Below, in pieces: positions 26,258 to 36,240 of a stretch of DNA of 64,000 bases. The notes beneath the pieces are model-generated. The model did not search any database, was not told the DNA's origin, and saw nothing but the letters and a program-made list of their open reading frames with translations. The stretch is from Microcoleus vaginatus HSN003. GTDB taxonomy: Bacteria > Cyanobacteriota > Cyanobacteriia > Cyanobacteriales > Microcoleaceae. The DNA lies in assembly GCF_022701255.1 (NCBI RefSeq), contig NZ_CP031705.1, positions 4,092,001-4,156,000 of the forward strand, given 5' to 3'. The position numbers and the translations under genes are program-made. Position 1 is the first letter of the stretch, and each line of letters begins with the position of its first letter.

Positions 26258-26632
26258 TCAGTAGTCAGTAGACATCTCCCATAAATAATCTCCAGCTTTA
26301 TAGAGATGTATGGCCTAGACCGAGGGGCAACAATTTATTAGGCCTAAGGCCAAAAAACCCGGTTTCTACGAAAAATCGTGCATTTCTCCCTTGAGATATT
26401 GACGCCGAAACCGGGTTTTTGATCGGATCTGCGGGTTGCAACCTCTGTATTTTCGTGAAAAAACCCGGTTTCTGACCATCATTGCGTCTAAGAATGTCAA
26501 AAAAATGTAAAATACTAACTTTGATCGGGACTGGGGACTACAGATAGTGAAGTATGCTCAAGAGCATTAAAGACATAGCATTACTAACTCTGTGATCGAT
26601 CGTCTATTTTTTAACAGTTTCTACTTAAACTT
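26258..26632. other. Intergenic with AAACCCGGTTTC elements
   Basis: An AGTCAGT tract follows YqeY (about 26250-26270). Three AAACCCGGTTT / AAACCGGGTTT elements at about 26348, 26408 and 26461 can pair with each other. The same element recurs at 53317-53375, 55336-55400 and 59120-59290. Confidence 0.65.
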
Positions 26633-28339
26633 ATGCAGCCACCTATTGCTATTGGAACTCTCCTACAAAACCGCTACCGCTTGGTGAATATTTTAGGTCA
26701 AGGGGGATTTGGCCGGACTTATTTAGTAGAAGATTTGGGGCGGTTTCAAGAACGCTGCGCGCTGAAGGAATTGATTCCGGTGCAAAGCGGGCCTTACGTT
26801 TTGGAAAAATCGAAGGAATTGTTTCAAAGAGAGGCGGCAATACTTTACCAAATTGGGCACCCACAAATTCCCCAGTTTCGGGCAATATTTGAAGAGAACC
26901 AGCGTTTGTTTTTAGTGCAGGATTACGTGGAAGGGATGACTTACCGCGAACTGCTGCTCGATCGAACTTCAAATGGTCGCACCTTCACCGAAGCCGAAGT
27001 CTTGGTATTTATCCGGCAAATGCTGCCGATACTCGCTCACATCCACGCCCGCGGCATCATCCACCGCGACATCTCCCCAGAAAATATAATTCGGCGCGAA
27101 AACGACCAAATGCCGGTGCTGATTGACTTTGGAGTGGTGAAGGAACTCGCCACCAAAGTCCAGTCTCCCGAAGGAACAGCCCACGCGACAACTGTCGGTA
27201 AAATCGGCTACGCGCCGATGGAACAGTTGCACAGCGGGCGAGCAACTGCCAGCAGCGACCTCTACGCTTTAGCCGTAACGGCGATCGTCCTGCTGACAGG
27301 CAAAGAACCCCAGGAATTGCTCGATCAAACAACGCTGCAGTGGAATTGGCAGCAGCGAGTGCAGGTGAGTACGGGTTTGGCTTTGGTGCTGAATCGGATG
27401 TTGAATCGGTCTCCGGGCGATCGATATCAATCTGTCAGCGAAGTCGCCCAAGCACTCGACGCCCAAACTAATCCTAAGCCTAGCCAGCCAACTGTACCGC
27501 CCGCGCCGCCAGCAGTGGTGCCGACAAACCCTTCGCTAATCGCAACGGTGGCCGTGGGCAGGCCGCCAGAGCCAGCCGCCCGGAGTTCCCCCCCGCCAAA
27601 CCGGCCAGTCGCCCCGAGTTCCCCCCCGCCAAACCAGCCAGACCCGTTAAGTGAGCCTGCTGGCGACACTTTTTGGGACAATCCCATCGCTGCGATCGCT
27701 CTGCTGGCGGGCTTAGTCATCTTGACTGGCTTCGGTTCCTGGGCTTTAGTCGGCTCATTTCTCAACAATTCGCGGCCAAAACCCACTCCGACGCCGCCAG
27801 CACTTACAAATCCGACGCCGACACTAACTCCGATACCAAACCCGCTACCTTTGCCAACCCCAACCCAGCAACCTTTGGCAACCCCAACCCCAGAACCTTT
27901 GCCAGAACCAACCCTAGAACCTTTGCCAGAACCAACCCCAGAAGCTTTGCCAGAACTCAGCCCAGAACCTTTGCCAGAACCAACCCCAGAACCTTTGCCG
28001 GAACCCAGCCCAGAACCTTTGTCGGAACCCAGCCCAGAACCAAGCCCAGCGCCAACTCCGACCCCAAAACCGACACCCGCGCCTACTCCCGCGCCCAAAC
28101 CGACGCCCGCACCCAAACCAACACCCGCGCCGTCGCCAACACCAGCACCAACTCCCGCACCAACACCAGCACCATCGCCGGAACCGGAACCAACTCCCGC
28201 ACCGTCACCGGAACCGGAACCAACTCCCGCACCGTCACCGGAACCGGAACCAACTCCCGCGCCGTCGCCGGAACCGGAACCAACTCCCTTACCGTCACCG
28301 GAACCGGAACCAACTCCCGCGCCGTCGCCGGAACTCTAA
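26633..28339 (+). CDS. Ser/Thr protein kinase with Pro-rich tail
   Basis: A 568-residue Hanks-type kinase. The kinase domain covers about 12-275 ([55 protein letters not shown]). The loop reads HRDIS rather than HRDIK; Ser or Lys is seen here in this cyanobacterial subgroup, so loss of activity is not implied. A Pro-rich linker, one membrane helix (about 352-378) and a low-complexity Pro/Glu/Thr tail follow. The tail stops without a recognisable sensory domain, so it may span the wall or be truncated. Confidence 0.9.
   Translation: MQPPIAIGTLLQNRYRLVNILGQGGFGRTYLVEDLGRFQERCALKELIPVQSGPYVLEKSKELFQREAAILYQIGHPQIPQFRAIFEENQRLFLVQDYVEGMTYRELLLDRTSNGRTFTEAEVLVFIRQMLPILAHIHARGIIHRDISPENIIRRENDQMPVLIDFGVVKELATKVQSPEGTAHATTVGKIGYAPMEQLHSGRATASSDLYALAVTAIVLLTGKEPQELLDQTTLQWNWQQRVQVSTGLALVLNRMLNRSPGDRYQSVSEVAQALDAQTNPKPSQPTVPPAPPAVVPTNPSLIATVAVGRPPEPAARSSPPPNRPVAPSSPPPNQPDPLSEPAGDTFWDNPIAAIALLAGLVILTGFGSWALVGSFLNNSRPKPTPTPPALTNPTPTLTPIPNPLPLPTPTQQPLATPTPEPLPEPTLEPLPEPTPEALPELSPEPLPEPTPEPLPEPSPEPLSEPSPEPSPAPTPTPKPTPAPTPAPKPTPAPKPTPAPSPTPAPTPAPTPAPSPEPEPTPAPSPEPEPTPAPSPEPEPTPAPSPEPEPTPLPSPEPEPTPAPSPEL
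28180..28335 (+). repeat. 30 bp in-frame minisatellite in the kinase tail
   Basis: Five near-identical units each encoding [10 protein letters not shown]. The unit is a multiple of three, so copy changes would keep the frame. Less regular Pro/Glu repeats of 24 bp precede it (about 27890-28050). Confidence 0.85.
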
Positions 28340-28399
28340 ACTTCTGGCAAAATTCCCCTAGACTGATGTTGATGCCAATTACTTGTTAGCTATTTGCCA

Positions 28400-29107
28400 A
28401 TGAACTCGCTGCTAATTGCTGGAACTGATACCGACGCGGGCAAAACTGTTTTGACCAGCGCTCTGGCTGCTTATTGGCAAATGTATTTTCCCGATCGCAG
28501 TTTGGGAATTATGAAACTCTTGCAAACGGGAATGGGCGATCGCGAACTCTACACCCGTTTGTTTTCCCTCGACCAATCCCCCGAAGAACTCAATCCGGTG
28601 CACTTTGATGCGCCTCTAGCACCGCCGATTGCTGCGGAACGGGAGGGGAGACGTATCGAACTCGAAAAGGTCTGGACGGCTTGGCAAAGCCTCTCTGAGC
28701 GCAAGGATTTTGTGTTGGTGGAAGCTTTGGGAGGACTGGGATCGCCTGTAACGTGGGAACTGACGGTGGCGGATATTGCCAGGGATTGGCGGCTGAGGGG
28801 GGTTTTGGTAGTACCTGTGAGGTTGGGGGCGATCGGGCAAGCCGTGGCGAATGTTGCTCTCGCCAGACACACTGGTTTTAAGCTCAGAGGAATTGTGCTT
28901 AATTGTGTTAAAGCTTATTCCGAACAAGAAATTGCCGATTGGGCGCCCATAGATTTAATCCAGTCGCTGACTCAAATACCTGTGTTGGGTATTTTGCCGC
29001 ATTTAGATGACCCGACTGACCTGGCTAAATTAGCTAAAGTTGCTTCAGATTTAGATTTGGAACGCTTATTGCCGGGGGTTAATCTAGTTGCTCAGACTTC
29101 TAAATAA
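28400..29107 (+). CDS. bioD: Dethiobiotin synthase
   Basis: A 235-residue ATP-dependent enzyme that forms the ureido ring of dethiobiotin in biotin synthesis. The P-loop is LLIAGTDTDAGKTVLTSAL; VEALGGLGSPV and GIVLNCV follow in the expected places. An in-frame TTG lies two codons earlier; the ATG is preferred. A BioY-type biotin transporter is encoded at 41663. Confidence 0.88.
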   Translation: MNSLLIAGTDTDAGKTVLTSALAAYWQMYFPDRSLGIMKLLQTGMGDRELYTRLFSLDQSPEELNPVHFDAPLAPPIAAEREGRRIELEKVWTAWQSLSERKDFVLVEALGGLGSPVTWELTVADIARDWRLRGVLVVPVRLGAIGQAVANVALARHTGFKLRGIVLNCVKAYSEQEIADWAPIDLIQSLTQIPVLGILPHLDDPTDLAKLAKVASDLDLERLLPGVNLVAQTSK

Positions 29108-29386
29108 CCCTCGGAGTTGTCATCTGGGGAAGCGGTAATTGGGAATACGGAATGGCCATTTATTAACAAATCAACACATTCAAGTTGCACGTTAAATTTT
29201 AGCTTTCCTCTTGTGGGATGGGCGTCCCGCCCGTCTAATTCTGGGATGATTCCAAATTGTGGGATGATTCCGAACTGTGGGATGGGCGTCCCACCCGTCT
29301 AATTCTGGGATGATTGCTATAATTACTAATGAGAATTTATTAACTGATTCGAGCTAAAACCGAATTAAAAAAAAGGAGAATAAAAC
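29108..29386. repeat. Intergenic repeat (GGGATGGGCGTCCC)
   Basis: A unit with TGTGGGATGGGCGTCCC and CCCGTCTAATTCTGGGATGA occurs at about 29214 and about 29277. GGGATGGGCGTCCC is itself nearly palindromic. No gene. Confidence 0.6.
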
Positions 29387-30601
29387 ATGGTTTCTACTTT
29401 ACCGAATTTAACCTCTGTCGATTTATCTCAATTGCGGCTGGAGATTAGAAATTTGCAGCCTCAGCTAGTCGAATGGCGTCGCCTTTTGCACCAAAAGCCG
29501 GAGTTGAGTTTTGATGAAAATTTGACGGCGCAGTTTGTCTCGCAAAAGTTGCAGGAATGGGGAATAGATCATGAAACTAATATTGCTAAAACTGGTATTG
29601 TCGCAACTATAGACAGCGGCAAACCGGGGCGGGTTTTGGCAATTCGCGCGGATATGGATGCTTTGCCCATTCAAGAAGAAAATGAGGTGGATTATCGATC
29701 GCAGCATGATGGAATTATGCACGCTTGCGGCCACGACGGCCACACTGCGATCGCCCTTGGTACTGTTTGTTATCTCGCAAAGCACAAACACAGCTTTTCG
29801 GGTAAGGTAAAATTTATCTTTCAGCCCGCCGAAGAAGGGCCAGGGGGCGCAAAACCGATGATTGAAGCGGGAGTTTTGAAGAATCCTGATGTTGATGCGA
29901 TCGTCGGCTTGCATTTGTGGAACAATCTACCTTTGGGCACTGTAGGCGTCCGCAGCGGCGCGCTGATGGCGGCTGTCGAAGTTTTTGACTGCACGATTTT
30001 TGGCAAAGGTGGGCACGGCGCAATGCCACATCAGACTGTGGATGCGATCGTAGTTACAGCCCAAATTGTCAGCGCTTTGCAGGCAATTGTCGCGCGGAAC
30101 ATTGACCCGATCGACTCAGCGGTAGTAACTGTCGGCAACTTCCACGCAGGCCACACCCACAACGTGATTGCAGACACCGCTCAAATCGGTGGCACGGTGC
30201 GCTATTTCAACCCAGCATATCAAGGTTATTTTGCCAAGCGAATCGAGCAACTAATTGCCGGAATTTGTCAGAGTCACGGGGCAAATTACCAATTAGATTA
30301 TTGTGCGCTTTATCCGCCAGTTATTAATGATTCAAGAATAGCTGAATTGGTGCGCGGCGTGGCCGAATCAGTTGTCGAAACTCCGGCGGGAATCGTGCCG
30401 GAATGTCAAACAATGGGCGGCGAGGATATGTCATTCTTTTTGCAAGAAGTCCCCGGTTGTTATTTCTTTTTGGGTTCAGCAAATCCCGAGAAAAACTTGG
30501 CTTACCCGCACCATCACCCGCGTTTTGATTTTGATGAAACTGCGCTGGGGATGGGTGTAGAAATGTTTGTGCGGTGTGTCGAAAATTTTTGTGCGATGTA
30601 A
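29387..30601 (+). CDS. M20 family amidohydrolase
   Basis: A 404-residue metal-dependent hydrolase of the M20D group (N-acyl-amino acid / hippurate / IAA-amino-acid hydrolases). Signature parts are ADMDALPIQEEN, HACGHDGHTAIALG, FQPAEEGPGGAKPMIEAG, and a His near the C-terminus in PHHHPRFDFDE. AAGGAG lies upstream of the ATG. The exact substrate cannot be told from sequence. Confidence 0.9.
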   Translation: MVSTLPNLTSVDLSQLRLEIRNLQPQLVEWRRLLHQKPELSFDENLTAQFVSQKLQEWGIDHETNIAKTGIVATIDSGKPGRVLAIRADMDALPIQEENEVDYRSQHDGIMHACGHDGHTAIALGTVCYLAKHKHSFSGKVKFIFQPAEEGPGGAKPMIEAGVLKNPDVDAIVGLHLWNNLPLGTVGVRSGALMAAVEVFDCTIFGKGGHGAMPHQTVDAIVVTAQIVSALQAIVARNIDPIDSAVVTVGNFHAGHTHNVIADTAQIGGTVRYFNPAYQGYFAKRIEQLIAGICQSHGANYQLDYCALYPPVINDSRIAELVRGVAESVVETPAGIVPECQTMGGEDMSFFLQEVPGCYFFLGSANPEKNLAYPHHHPRFDFDETALGMGVEMFVRCVENFCAM

Positions 30602-30611
30602 ATCAGGCTTT

Positions 30612-31021
30612 CAGGGGCGGGCTAGAAGCCTACCCCACAAGAAAATTTAGTTTTTGTGGAACAAGCAAATTCATGTCTTGTGGAACAGGCATCTTGCCTG
30701 TTCATGAAAATGTACGGGCGGGCTAGAAGCCCACCCCACAAGAAAATTTAGTTTTTGTGGAACAAGCAAATTCCTGTCTTGTGGAACAGGCATCTTGCCT
30801 GTTCGTGAAAATGGTACGGGCGGGCTAGAAGCCCACCCCACAAGAAAATTTAGTTTTTGTGGAACAAGCAAATTCCTGTCTTGTGGAACAGGCATCTTGC
30901 CTGTTCATGAGAATGGTACGGGCAGGCAGGATGCCTACCCCACAAGAAAATTTAGTTCTTGTGGAACAAGCAAATTCATATCTTGTGGAACAGGCATCTT
31001 GCCTGTTCAGGAGAATGGTAC
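30612..31021. repeat. Four tandem copies of a 102 bp unit
   Basis: Each unit contains GGGCGGGCTAGAAGCCCACC, then ACAAGAAAATTTAGTTTTTG, then the hairpin GGAACAGGCATCTTGCCTGTT. Units begin near 30612, 30713, 30815 and 30917; they differ at a few positions only. There are no unique spacers between copies. Confidence 0.9.
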
Positions 31022-31034
31022 AACATCTCAGATA

Positions 31035-32015
31035 TTACCGAGTTTGAAAAATATTCTGCACCATTTTCTTATCTACACTCGCCGCCGCTTTATCCAATTC
31101 GGCAATCTCCCCGGAGTCTAACTCCCAGCCCAAAGCACCAATATTATCCCTCGCCTGTTCCACAGATTTAGCCCCTGGAATAGGAATAGTTTCTTTGCAG
31201 ATAGACCAGTTGATTGCTACCTGCGAAACACTCTTGTTTCTGAAAGCCGCTATTTCTCGCAAACACTCCAAAAGCGATCGCATTCCCGGAAGTAGCTGCT
31301 TGCACGCCAAACCTCGGATACCTTTAGGAAGAGAGCCATTTTCCGAGTATTTACCAGTCAGCAACCCCAAGGCTAGAGGACTGTAAGCAATCAATTTTAT
31401 CCCCAATTCATCGCAAACATCTTTCAATCCGAGTTCTGTTACCGGATAGGTAGAAAGTAGCGAATATTGCACTTGTAAAGTAACAATAGGAATTTGGCGA
31501 TCGCTAAATTTCCGATGCACCCATTTCAGCCGTTTCGGCCCGTAATTAGACAAGCCCACTCCCTTAACCAATCCTTGCTCGTAAAGGTCAGCCAAACCAT
31601 CCAAAAGAGCCCCCTCTTGCCAAGGAGCGTAATTAGCTGTAGACCAGTGCATTTGCACCAAATCTACATTTTTTCCGAGGCGCGCAGCAGAGGCTTTGCA
31701 AGCAGATATCATTGATTGTCGCGTCAGTCTCCAAGGATAAGCCGCCAGTTTTGTCGCAATACAAATATTGTCTTTATTTGCACCTTGATATTGTTGAGAA
31801 AACTGCCCCAAAAGCTGCTCGCTGCGTCCGTTTAATTTGCCAGTTCCGTAAGAGTCGCCGGTATCGAATAAAGTGACACCGTTACTAACAGAAAGATTGA
31901 AAACAGCTTGCAATTCCTCGTCCATGCTTTCATTGTATCCCCAGAGCAATCTGTTGCCCCAAGCCCAAGTGCCGCAGCCCATTTTTGGCAGTAACATTGT
32001 TTGCTTTGTTTGCAT
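31035..32015 (-). CDS. Aldo/keto reductase
   Basis: A 326-residue NAD(P)H-dependent TIM-barrel oxidoreductase. The family pattern is visible: LFDTGDSYGTGKLNGRSEQLL (Asp and Tyr of the active site), the catalytic Lys in ATKLAAYPWR, the His in LVQMHWS, and IPIPGAKSVEQARDN near the C-terminus for the cofactor phosphate. The substrate is unknown. It stands alone between repeat arrays. Confidence 0.92.
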   Translation of the reverse strand: MQTKQTMLLPKMGCGTWAWGNRLLWGYNESMDEELQAVFNLSVSNGVTLFDTGDSYGTGKLNGRSEQLLGQFSQQYQGANKDNICIATKLAAYPWRLTRQSMISACKASAARLGKNVDLVQMHWSTANYAPWQEGALLDGLADLYEQGLVKGVGLSNYGPKRLKWVHRKFSDRQIPIVTLQVQYSLLSTYPVTELGLKDVCDELGIKLIAYSPLALGLLTGKYSENGSLPKGIRGLACKQLLPGMRSLLECLREIAAFRNKSVSQVAINWSICKETIPIPGAKSVEQARDNIGALGWELDSGEIAELDKAAASVDKKMVQNIFQTR

Positions 32016-32571
32016 TTTTATTCAGGGTAGTTGTTGGTAATACGGATATTTTATAGGAACATAACTCGGTATCCCCTAGGCTCCAGCAGAGCTGTTTCAT
32101 TCTGCCACGGGCCGCCAGGGACTCAAGTCCCTGTCTAATAGCATAAGTCGGTTAAAACTCACATCTTGCACCATTGTCAAGAACAGGCAAGATGCCTGTT
32201 CCACAAGAGATGAATTTTATTGTGGAACAGGCATCTTGCGTTAAAACTCACATCTTGCACCATTGTCAAGAACAGGCAAGATGCCTGTTCCCCAAGAGAT
32301 GAATTTTATTGTGGAACAGGCATCTTGCCTGTTCCTAAACAAGTAATTGAGAATGGTGCAACATCTCAGTTAAAACCGACTCAAGTAGTAATCTCAATTT
32401 TGAAAATTAGAGTTACACATATATTCTGGGCTAACTCTATACAAAAACAGCTTTGATAGAATTGCTACAGTCGTCTTTAGACGACTTCAGCTATGAGACA
32501 GGGGTTTAAACCCCTGTCGGACTGTCGGACTAATGGCACACCTTACAAAATTACCAATGACTGATGACTCT
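32016..32571. repeat. Intergenic palindromic repeats, 88 bp period
   Basis: Two copies (about 32158 and 32240) contain ACTCACATCTTGCACCATTG, then AAGAACAGGCAAGATGCCTG and GATGAATTTTATTGTGGAAC. Each unit holds one or two hairpins of the AACAGGC family. A hairpin with TCGTCTTTAGACGA (about 32472) and GGGGTTTAAACCCC (about 32501) follows. No gene. Confidence 0.75.
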
Positions 32572-33888
32572 TTAAATCTTGTACGTGGTTGGCGAGGGCG
32601 AAGGTGGGCTGTTTTTGGTAGGTTGCTCTGGCTTAGCTTTCGGGTCTGGTTTTGGTGCCGGCGACGGAGGGAAAGTAGCCGCGCGTCTGGGTATTTGTAG
32701 TGCTGTTCGGAATGCAGAAGACGGGAAGAAAGCACTAAATTGAGAAAGTCGATCGGCGGTGGGTTCTGGCGCATATTCCCACAAGCTTTCGTAGTAGAAG
32801 AAAGCGACGCCTAAGCCGTATCCTTGGACTGCTTGCACCTGAGATTTAATTTGCTGAATCGGTACTGGGTTATTTCTCAAACCTGTCATAATCCCAACTC
32901 CGGTGGGAATTTTTTGCTGTGCTTCTTGCATTTCGGGACGGTTAATCTTGCCCACAAAGGATTCTAGATTGGGACGATACACTTGCACTATTAGCTCGTC
33001 GGCAATATCCAAACGCACCCAAGCCAGCCAATCTTGCAGGTGATGTTTGTAAGCAAACTCGTAGTAATTGGGAGAAATTGAGAAAATGGCATTGGGTTTT
33101 ACTGCTTTGACGGCTTGATTTAGCTGCGACATAAAAGCGGTAATTTTATTGGCGCGCCACTGCACCCATGCTGGATTTTGAAAATCTTTGGGCGGCGCTT
33201 TTTTTGTTTCTTTGGTATACAAAGCAACTGTGTAGTCATCGTATCCAAATTCCGACGGCAAACTCATGTGGTCGTCAAATTGAATGCCGTCGGCGTTATA
33301 TTGAGTGGTGATTTCTAGTACGAGTTCGGTAATAAATTGTTGCACTTCGGGATGAAAGGGATTGAGCCAAACTACTTCGCCACCTGCGCCGTTTGATGTT
33401 TGGCTGCCGTCCTGTTTTTGTGTCAGCCACTCGGGATGATTTAAGGCTAATTCTGAGGTGGGAGGAGCCATGAAACCAAACTCAAACCAAGGAATTACTA
33501 GCAGGCCTTGGCGGTGAGCTTTATCAATTAAATCGGCGATCATATCTTGTCCGTCTAACCCTCTGTAAACAAAGGGTTGAATGTCTCTTTGCTGCGCTAC
33601 ATAGCTGGGATACATTGCATAGCCAGAATTCCAGACTACAGGATAAATAGTGTTGAAATTTAACCGCTTTAATTGGCTGACAGCATCTCCTAGTTTTCGG
33701 CTATCTCTGAGGATGTCTTTGTCGTTTGTCGTCATCCAAACGCCGCGAATTTCCTGGCGGGGTTGCTGCGCGATCGCCGGAATGGAGTTGTTCGTCAGCA
33801 ATACTACAATGAATGACAGGGCAAACAGAAGCGGGAAAAGAGTTTTAATCGATCGCTGCCAACTGCGCGGAATGATGCGTAATGTCAT
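32572..33888 (-). CDS. Family 10-like glycoside hydrolase (GHL10), secreted
   Basis: A protein of 438 residues from the chosen ATG. A signal or anchor helix lies at about 14-40 (LFPLLFALSFIVVLL). The mature part begins REIRGVWMTTNDKDILRDS and is the DUF187/GHL10 TIM barrel (NFNTIYPVVWNSGYAMYPS, DGIQFDDHMSLP, SISPNYYEFAY). A Pro/Lys-rich tail ends the protein. Such proteins act outside the cytoplasmic membrane, probably on wall or extracellular glycans. The frame is open 30 codons further upstream, but that part has no family character. Confidence 0.87.
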   Translation of the reverse strand: MTLRIIPRSWQRSIKTLFPLLFALSFIVVLLTNNSIPAIAQQPRQEIRGVWMTTNDKDILRDSRKLGDAVSQLKRLNFNTIYPVVWNSGYAMYPSYVAQQRDIQPFVYRGLDGQDMIADLIDKAHRQGLLVIPWFEFGFMAPPTSELALNHPEWLTQKQDGSQTSNGAGGEVVWLNPFHPEVQQFITELVLEITTQYNADGIQFDDHMSLPSEFGYDDYTVALYTKETKKAPPKDFQNPAWVQWRANKITAFMSQLNQAVKAVKPNAIFSISPNYYEFAYKHHLQDWLAWVRLDIADELIVQVYRPNLESFVGKINRPEMQEAQQKIPTGVGIMTGLRNNPVPIQQIKSQVQAVQGYGLGVAFFYYESLWEYAPEPTADRLSQFSAFFPSSAFRTALQIPRRAATFPPSPAPKPDPKAKPEQPTKNSPPSPSPTTYKI

Positions 33889-34201
33889 AGTTTTGAATGG
33901 TGAGTTAGCTATTGAAACACACCCCGGCATAATTTGGTGAGAAAATTTGCTCGCTCTACAGTCTACAGCCATTTGCACTGAATGTGGAATAGGTTAAGTG
34001 CACTGGGTGGATTGATGTTATGCGATCGCAACTGAGCCCAGTATAATCTCTGAGACAGAGGGTAAGTGACAGCATTCTGTCTAACTGCTGGGAAATCATT
34101 CATTACGCACTGCAAGCTCTCCTTACCGGACTTTGTGGCCCAAGGAGTGCGAGTGCTGTACAATATTGGTGCTGGAACATTTCGAGCGAACATCTGTAAT
34201 T

Positions 34202-35449
34202 GTGAAACATTTAGTGTTAATTGGCGGCGGTCACAGTCATGCTATCGTATTAAAAATGTTCGGTATCAAACCGCTGCCTGGAGTGCGTTTGACTCTGATT
34301 AGCGATGTCCTGCACGCGCCTTATTCGGGGATGCTGCCGGCGCACGTTGCCGGGTTTTACAATTATGATGAATGTCACATTGATTTGCGATCTCTCGCGG
34401 AATTTGCCAGGTGTCAAATAGTGGTCGATCGGGCGATCGCGATCGACTTTAACAAAAATTTAGTTATTTGTCAAACTCGCCCTCCGGTTAATTTTGATTT
34501 GCTTTCTGTGGATATCGGCAGCACTCCTGCGACTTTATCTGTACCGGGTGCCGCAGAATATGCAATTGCAGCTAAACCCGTACCGGAGTTTTTAGCTAGC
34601 TGGAATCAGTTAATTTCCGAAAGGCAAAACCATCCCCAAAAACCGCTGCGGATAGCGATTGTAGGCGGCGGTGCAGGCGGCGTAGAATTAGCATTAAATA
34701 TGCAATCTCGATTGGGGAAGGAAGAGGGAAGAAGGAAGAGGGAAGAAGGAAGAGGGAAGAAGGAAGAGGGAAGAAGGAAGAGGGAAGAAAAATTAGAAAA
34801 CTTATCATCAGAAATTCATTTGTTTCACAGCGGTGCTGAATTGATGCAGGGACACAATCAGCGGGTACGCCAACGCCTTCAAGAAATTCTCATCAGTCGC
34901 GGCATTCAATTGCATTTAAAGGAAAAAGTCTGTGCTGTAAAAAAGATTGAGAGAGAAACCAATCCTCAATTCCCTACCGATCACCAAATTTTCTGTAAAT
35001 CAGGTTTAGAATTAGAGTGCGATCGCATTTTTTGGGTAACACAAGCATCCGCCGCCAATTGGATCAGAGAATCCGGTTTAGCAGCCGACTCAAACGGCTT
35101 TATCCAAGTCAACGATTGCCTGCAATCAGTCTCTCACCCCAACGTATTTGCGGCTGGAGATATCGCCGCGATGGTTAATCATCCCCGTCCCAAAGCAGGC
35201 GTGTTTGCCGTGCGTCAGGGCAAACCACTGTTTGAAAACTTGCAGCATTTTTTATTGGAAAAACCGCTGAAACCCTTTGCCCCGCAGGAACAATATTTAG
35301 GGTTAATTGGTACTGGGAATAAAAGGGCGATCGCATCTCGCGGTAATTTCATGTGGGAATCACGGTTGTTGTGGTATTGGAAAGATTGGATCGATCGCCA
35401 ATTTATGCAAAAATTTAGTAATCTGCCAAAAACAGGTGATACCCAATAA
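34202..35449 (+). CDS. FAD-dependent oxidoreductase (NDH-2-like) with in-frame GA-repeat insertion
   Basis: A 415-residue two-dinucleotide-binding flavoprotein. GTG 34202 starts the FAD-binding motif (VLIGGGHSHAIVLKMFG), typical of the group that in many cyanobacteria is fused to SelD. A second Rossmann motif (IAIVGGGAGGVELALNMQ) and VFAAGDIAAM follow. Between the second motif and the next strand, about 25 residues of Gly/Glu/Lys/Arg are encoded by a GGAAGAGGGAAGAA tract that is otherwise intergenic in this genome. No SelD domain follows. The tract may impair NADH binding. Confidence 0.82.
   Translation: MKHLVLIGGGHSHAIVLKMFGIKPLPGVRLTLISDVLHAPYSGMLPAHVAGFYNYDECHIDLRSLAEFARCQIVVDRAIAIDFNKNLVICQTRPPVNFDLLSVDIGSTPATLSVPGAAEYAIAAKPVPEFLASWNQLISERQNHPQKPLRIAIVGGGAGGVELALNMQSRLGKEEGRRKREEGRGKKEEGRRKREEKLENLSSEIHLFHSGAELMQGHNQRVRQRLQEILISRGIQLHLKEKVCAVKKIERETNPQFPTDHQIFCKSGLELECDRIFWVTQASAANWIRESGLAADSNGFIQVNDCLQSVSHPNVFAAGDIAAMVNHPRPKAGVFAVRQGKPLFENLQHFLLEKPLKPFAPQEQYLGLIGTGNKRAIASRGNFMWESRLLWYWKDWIDRQFMQKFSNLPKTGDTQ
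34716..34795 (+). repeat. GA-rich tract inside the oxidoreductase gene
   Basis: Repeats of GGAAGAGGGAAGAAGGAA run for about 75 bp without breaking the frame. The same family occurs at 15386-15412, 41583-41656 (as CT), 46398-46452, 48707-48829 (CT) and 49895-50030. Confidence 0.88.
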
Positions 35450-35580
35450 CAATACATTCAGAGCTAACAACCTTCTCTTCCTCTGTGTCAATAGCCCCAG
35501 CGGCGGTTAATTTTAAAAAGTATTATTCAAAAACCCTTTAAGATTGTTATAGTAATATTCAGAAGTAAAGAAAACTAACT

Positions 35581-36240
35581 ATGTTCAGAAAAATTGGATT
35601 TGGGCTGCTTTGGATTGCATTTAGCACCTACGCCTTTGTATTTGCACCACCCAATAGCCCAGACACTATCACACTAATTACAGATCTTTCCACAGGGAAA
35701 ATAGCAGACATCAACCCTTTAATTGTAGCCTTGTTCTACATCATGGGAGTTTGGCCGCTCATCTACAGTTGCGTCTTATTTGCTGACGGCAGGGGGCAGA
35801 AAATACCTGCATGGTTGTTTGCCACTTTATCCTTTGGCGTCGGCGCCTTTGCCTTGCTGCCTTATTTAGCCCTGCGCGAAGCGAATCCCGAATTTCCCGG
35901 TCATAAAAATATCTTTTTAAAGATATTAGACTCCCGTTTTACTGCCATTGTTCTAACATTAGGCGCTGCTGCTTTAGTTGCCTTTGGCTTGACAAAAGGC
36001 GATTGGTCTGATTTTATTGGGCAGTGGCAGACTAGCCGCTTTATCCATGTAATGAGTTTAGATTTTTGTATGCTTTGTCTGCTATTTCCTGCCTTATTAG
36101 GAGACGATATGGCGCGCCGAGGAATGCAGAACTCTAAAGCATTTTGGGCTGTAACATTAGTGCCGCTGTTCGGGCCGCTGGCTTATCTGTGCACGCGCCA
36201 ACCGCTGCCGGAAACTACTACTGAAACTGTTACAAATTAG
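35581..36240 (+). CDS. Conserved membrane protein of unknown function
   Basis: A 219-residue protein with about six hydrophobic segments (about 5-24, 47-66, 79-98, 120-139, 157-176, 186-205). The start MFRKIGFGLLWIAFSTYAF and the motifs FADGRGQKIPAW and FGVGAFALLPYLALR look like a family conserved in cyanobacteria and plastid-bearing plants; I do not know its function. No catalytic motif is visible. Confidence 0.65.
   Translation: MFRKIGFGLLWIAFSTYAFVFAPPNSPDTITLITDLSTGKIADINPLIVALFYIMGVWPLIYSCVLFADGRGQKIPAWLFATLSFGVGAFALLPYLALREANPEFPGHKNIFLKILDSRFTAIVLTLGAAALVAFGLTKGDWSDFIGQWQTSRFIHVMSLDFCMLCLLFPALLGDDMARRGMQNSKAFWAVTLVPLFGPLAYLCTRQPLPETTTETVTN

Noticed and set aside
27427..28313. Long minus-strand open frames over the kinase tail
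   Set aside because: They consist only of Gly/Ser/Val repeats and mirror the Pro-rich minisatellite on the other strand; no independent evidence.
30612..31021. Possible CRISPR array
   Set aside because: The copies are contiguous 102 bp units with no unique spacers, and no cas gene is nearby.
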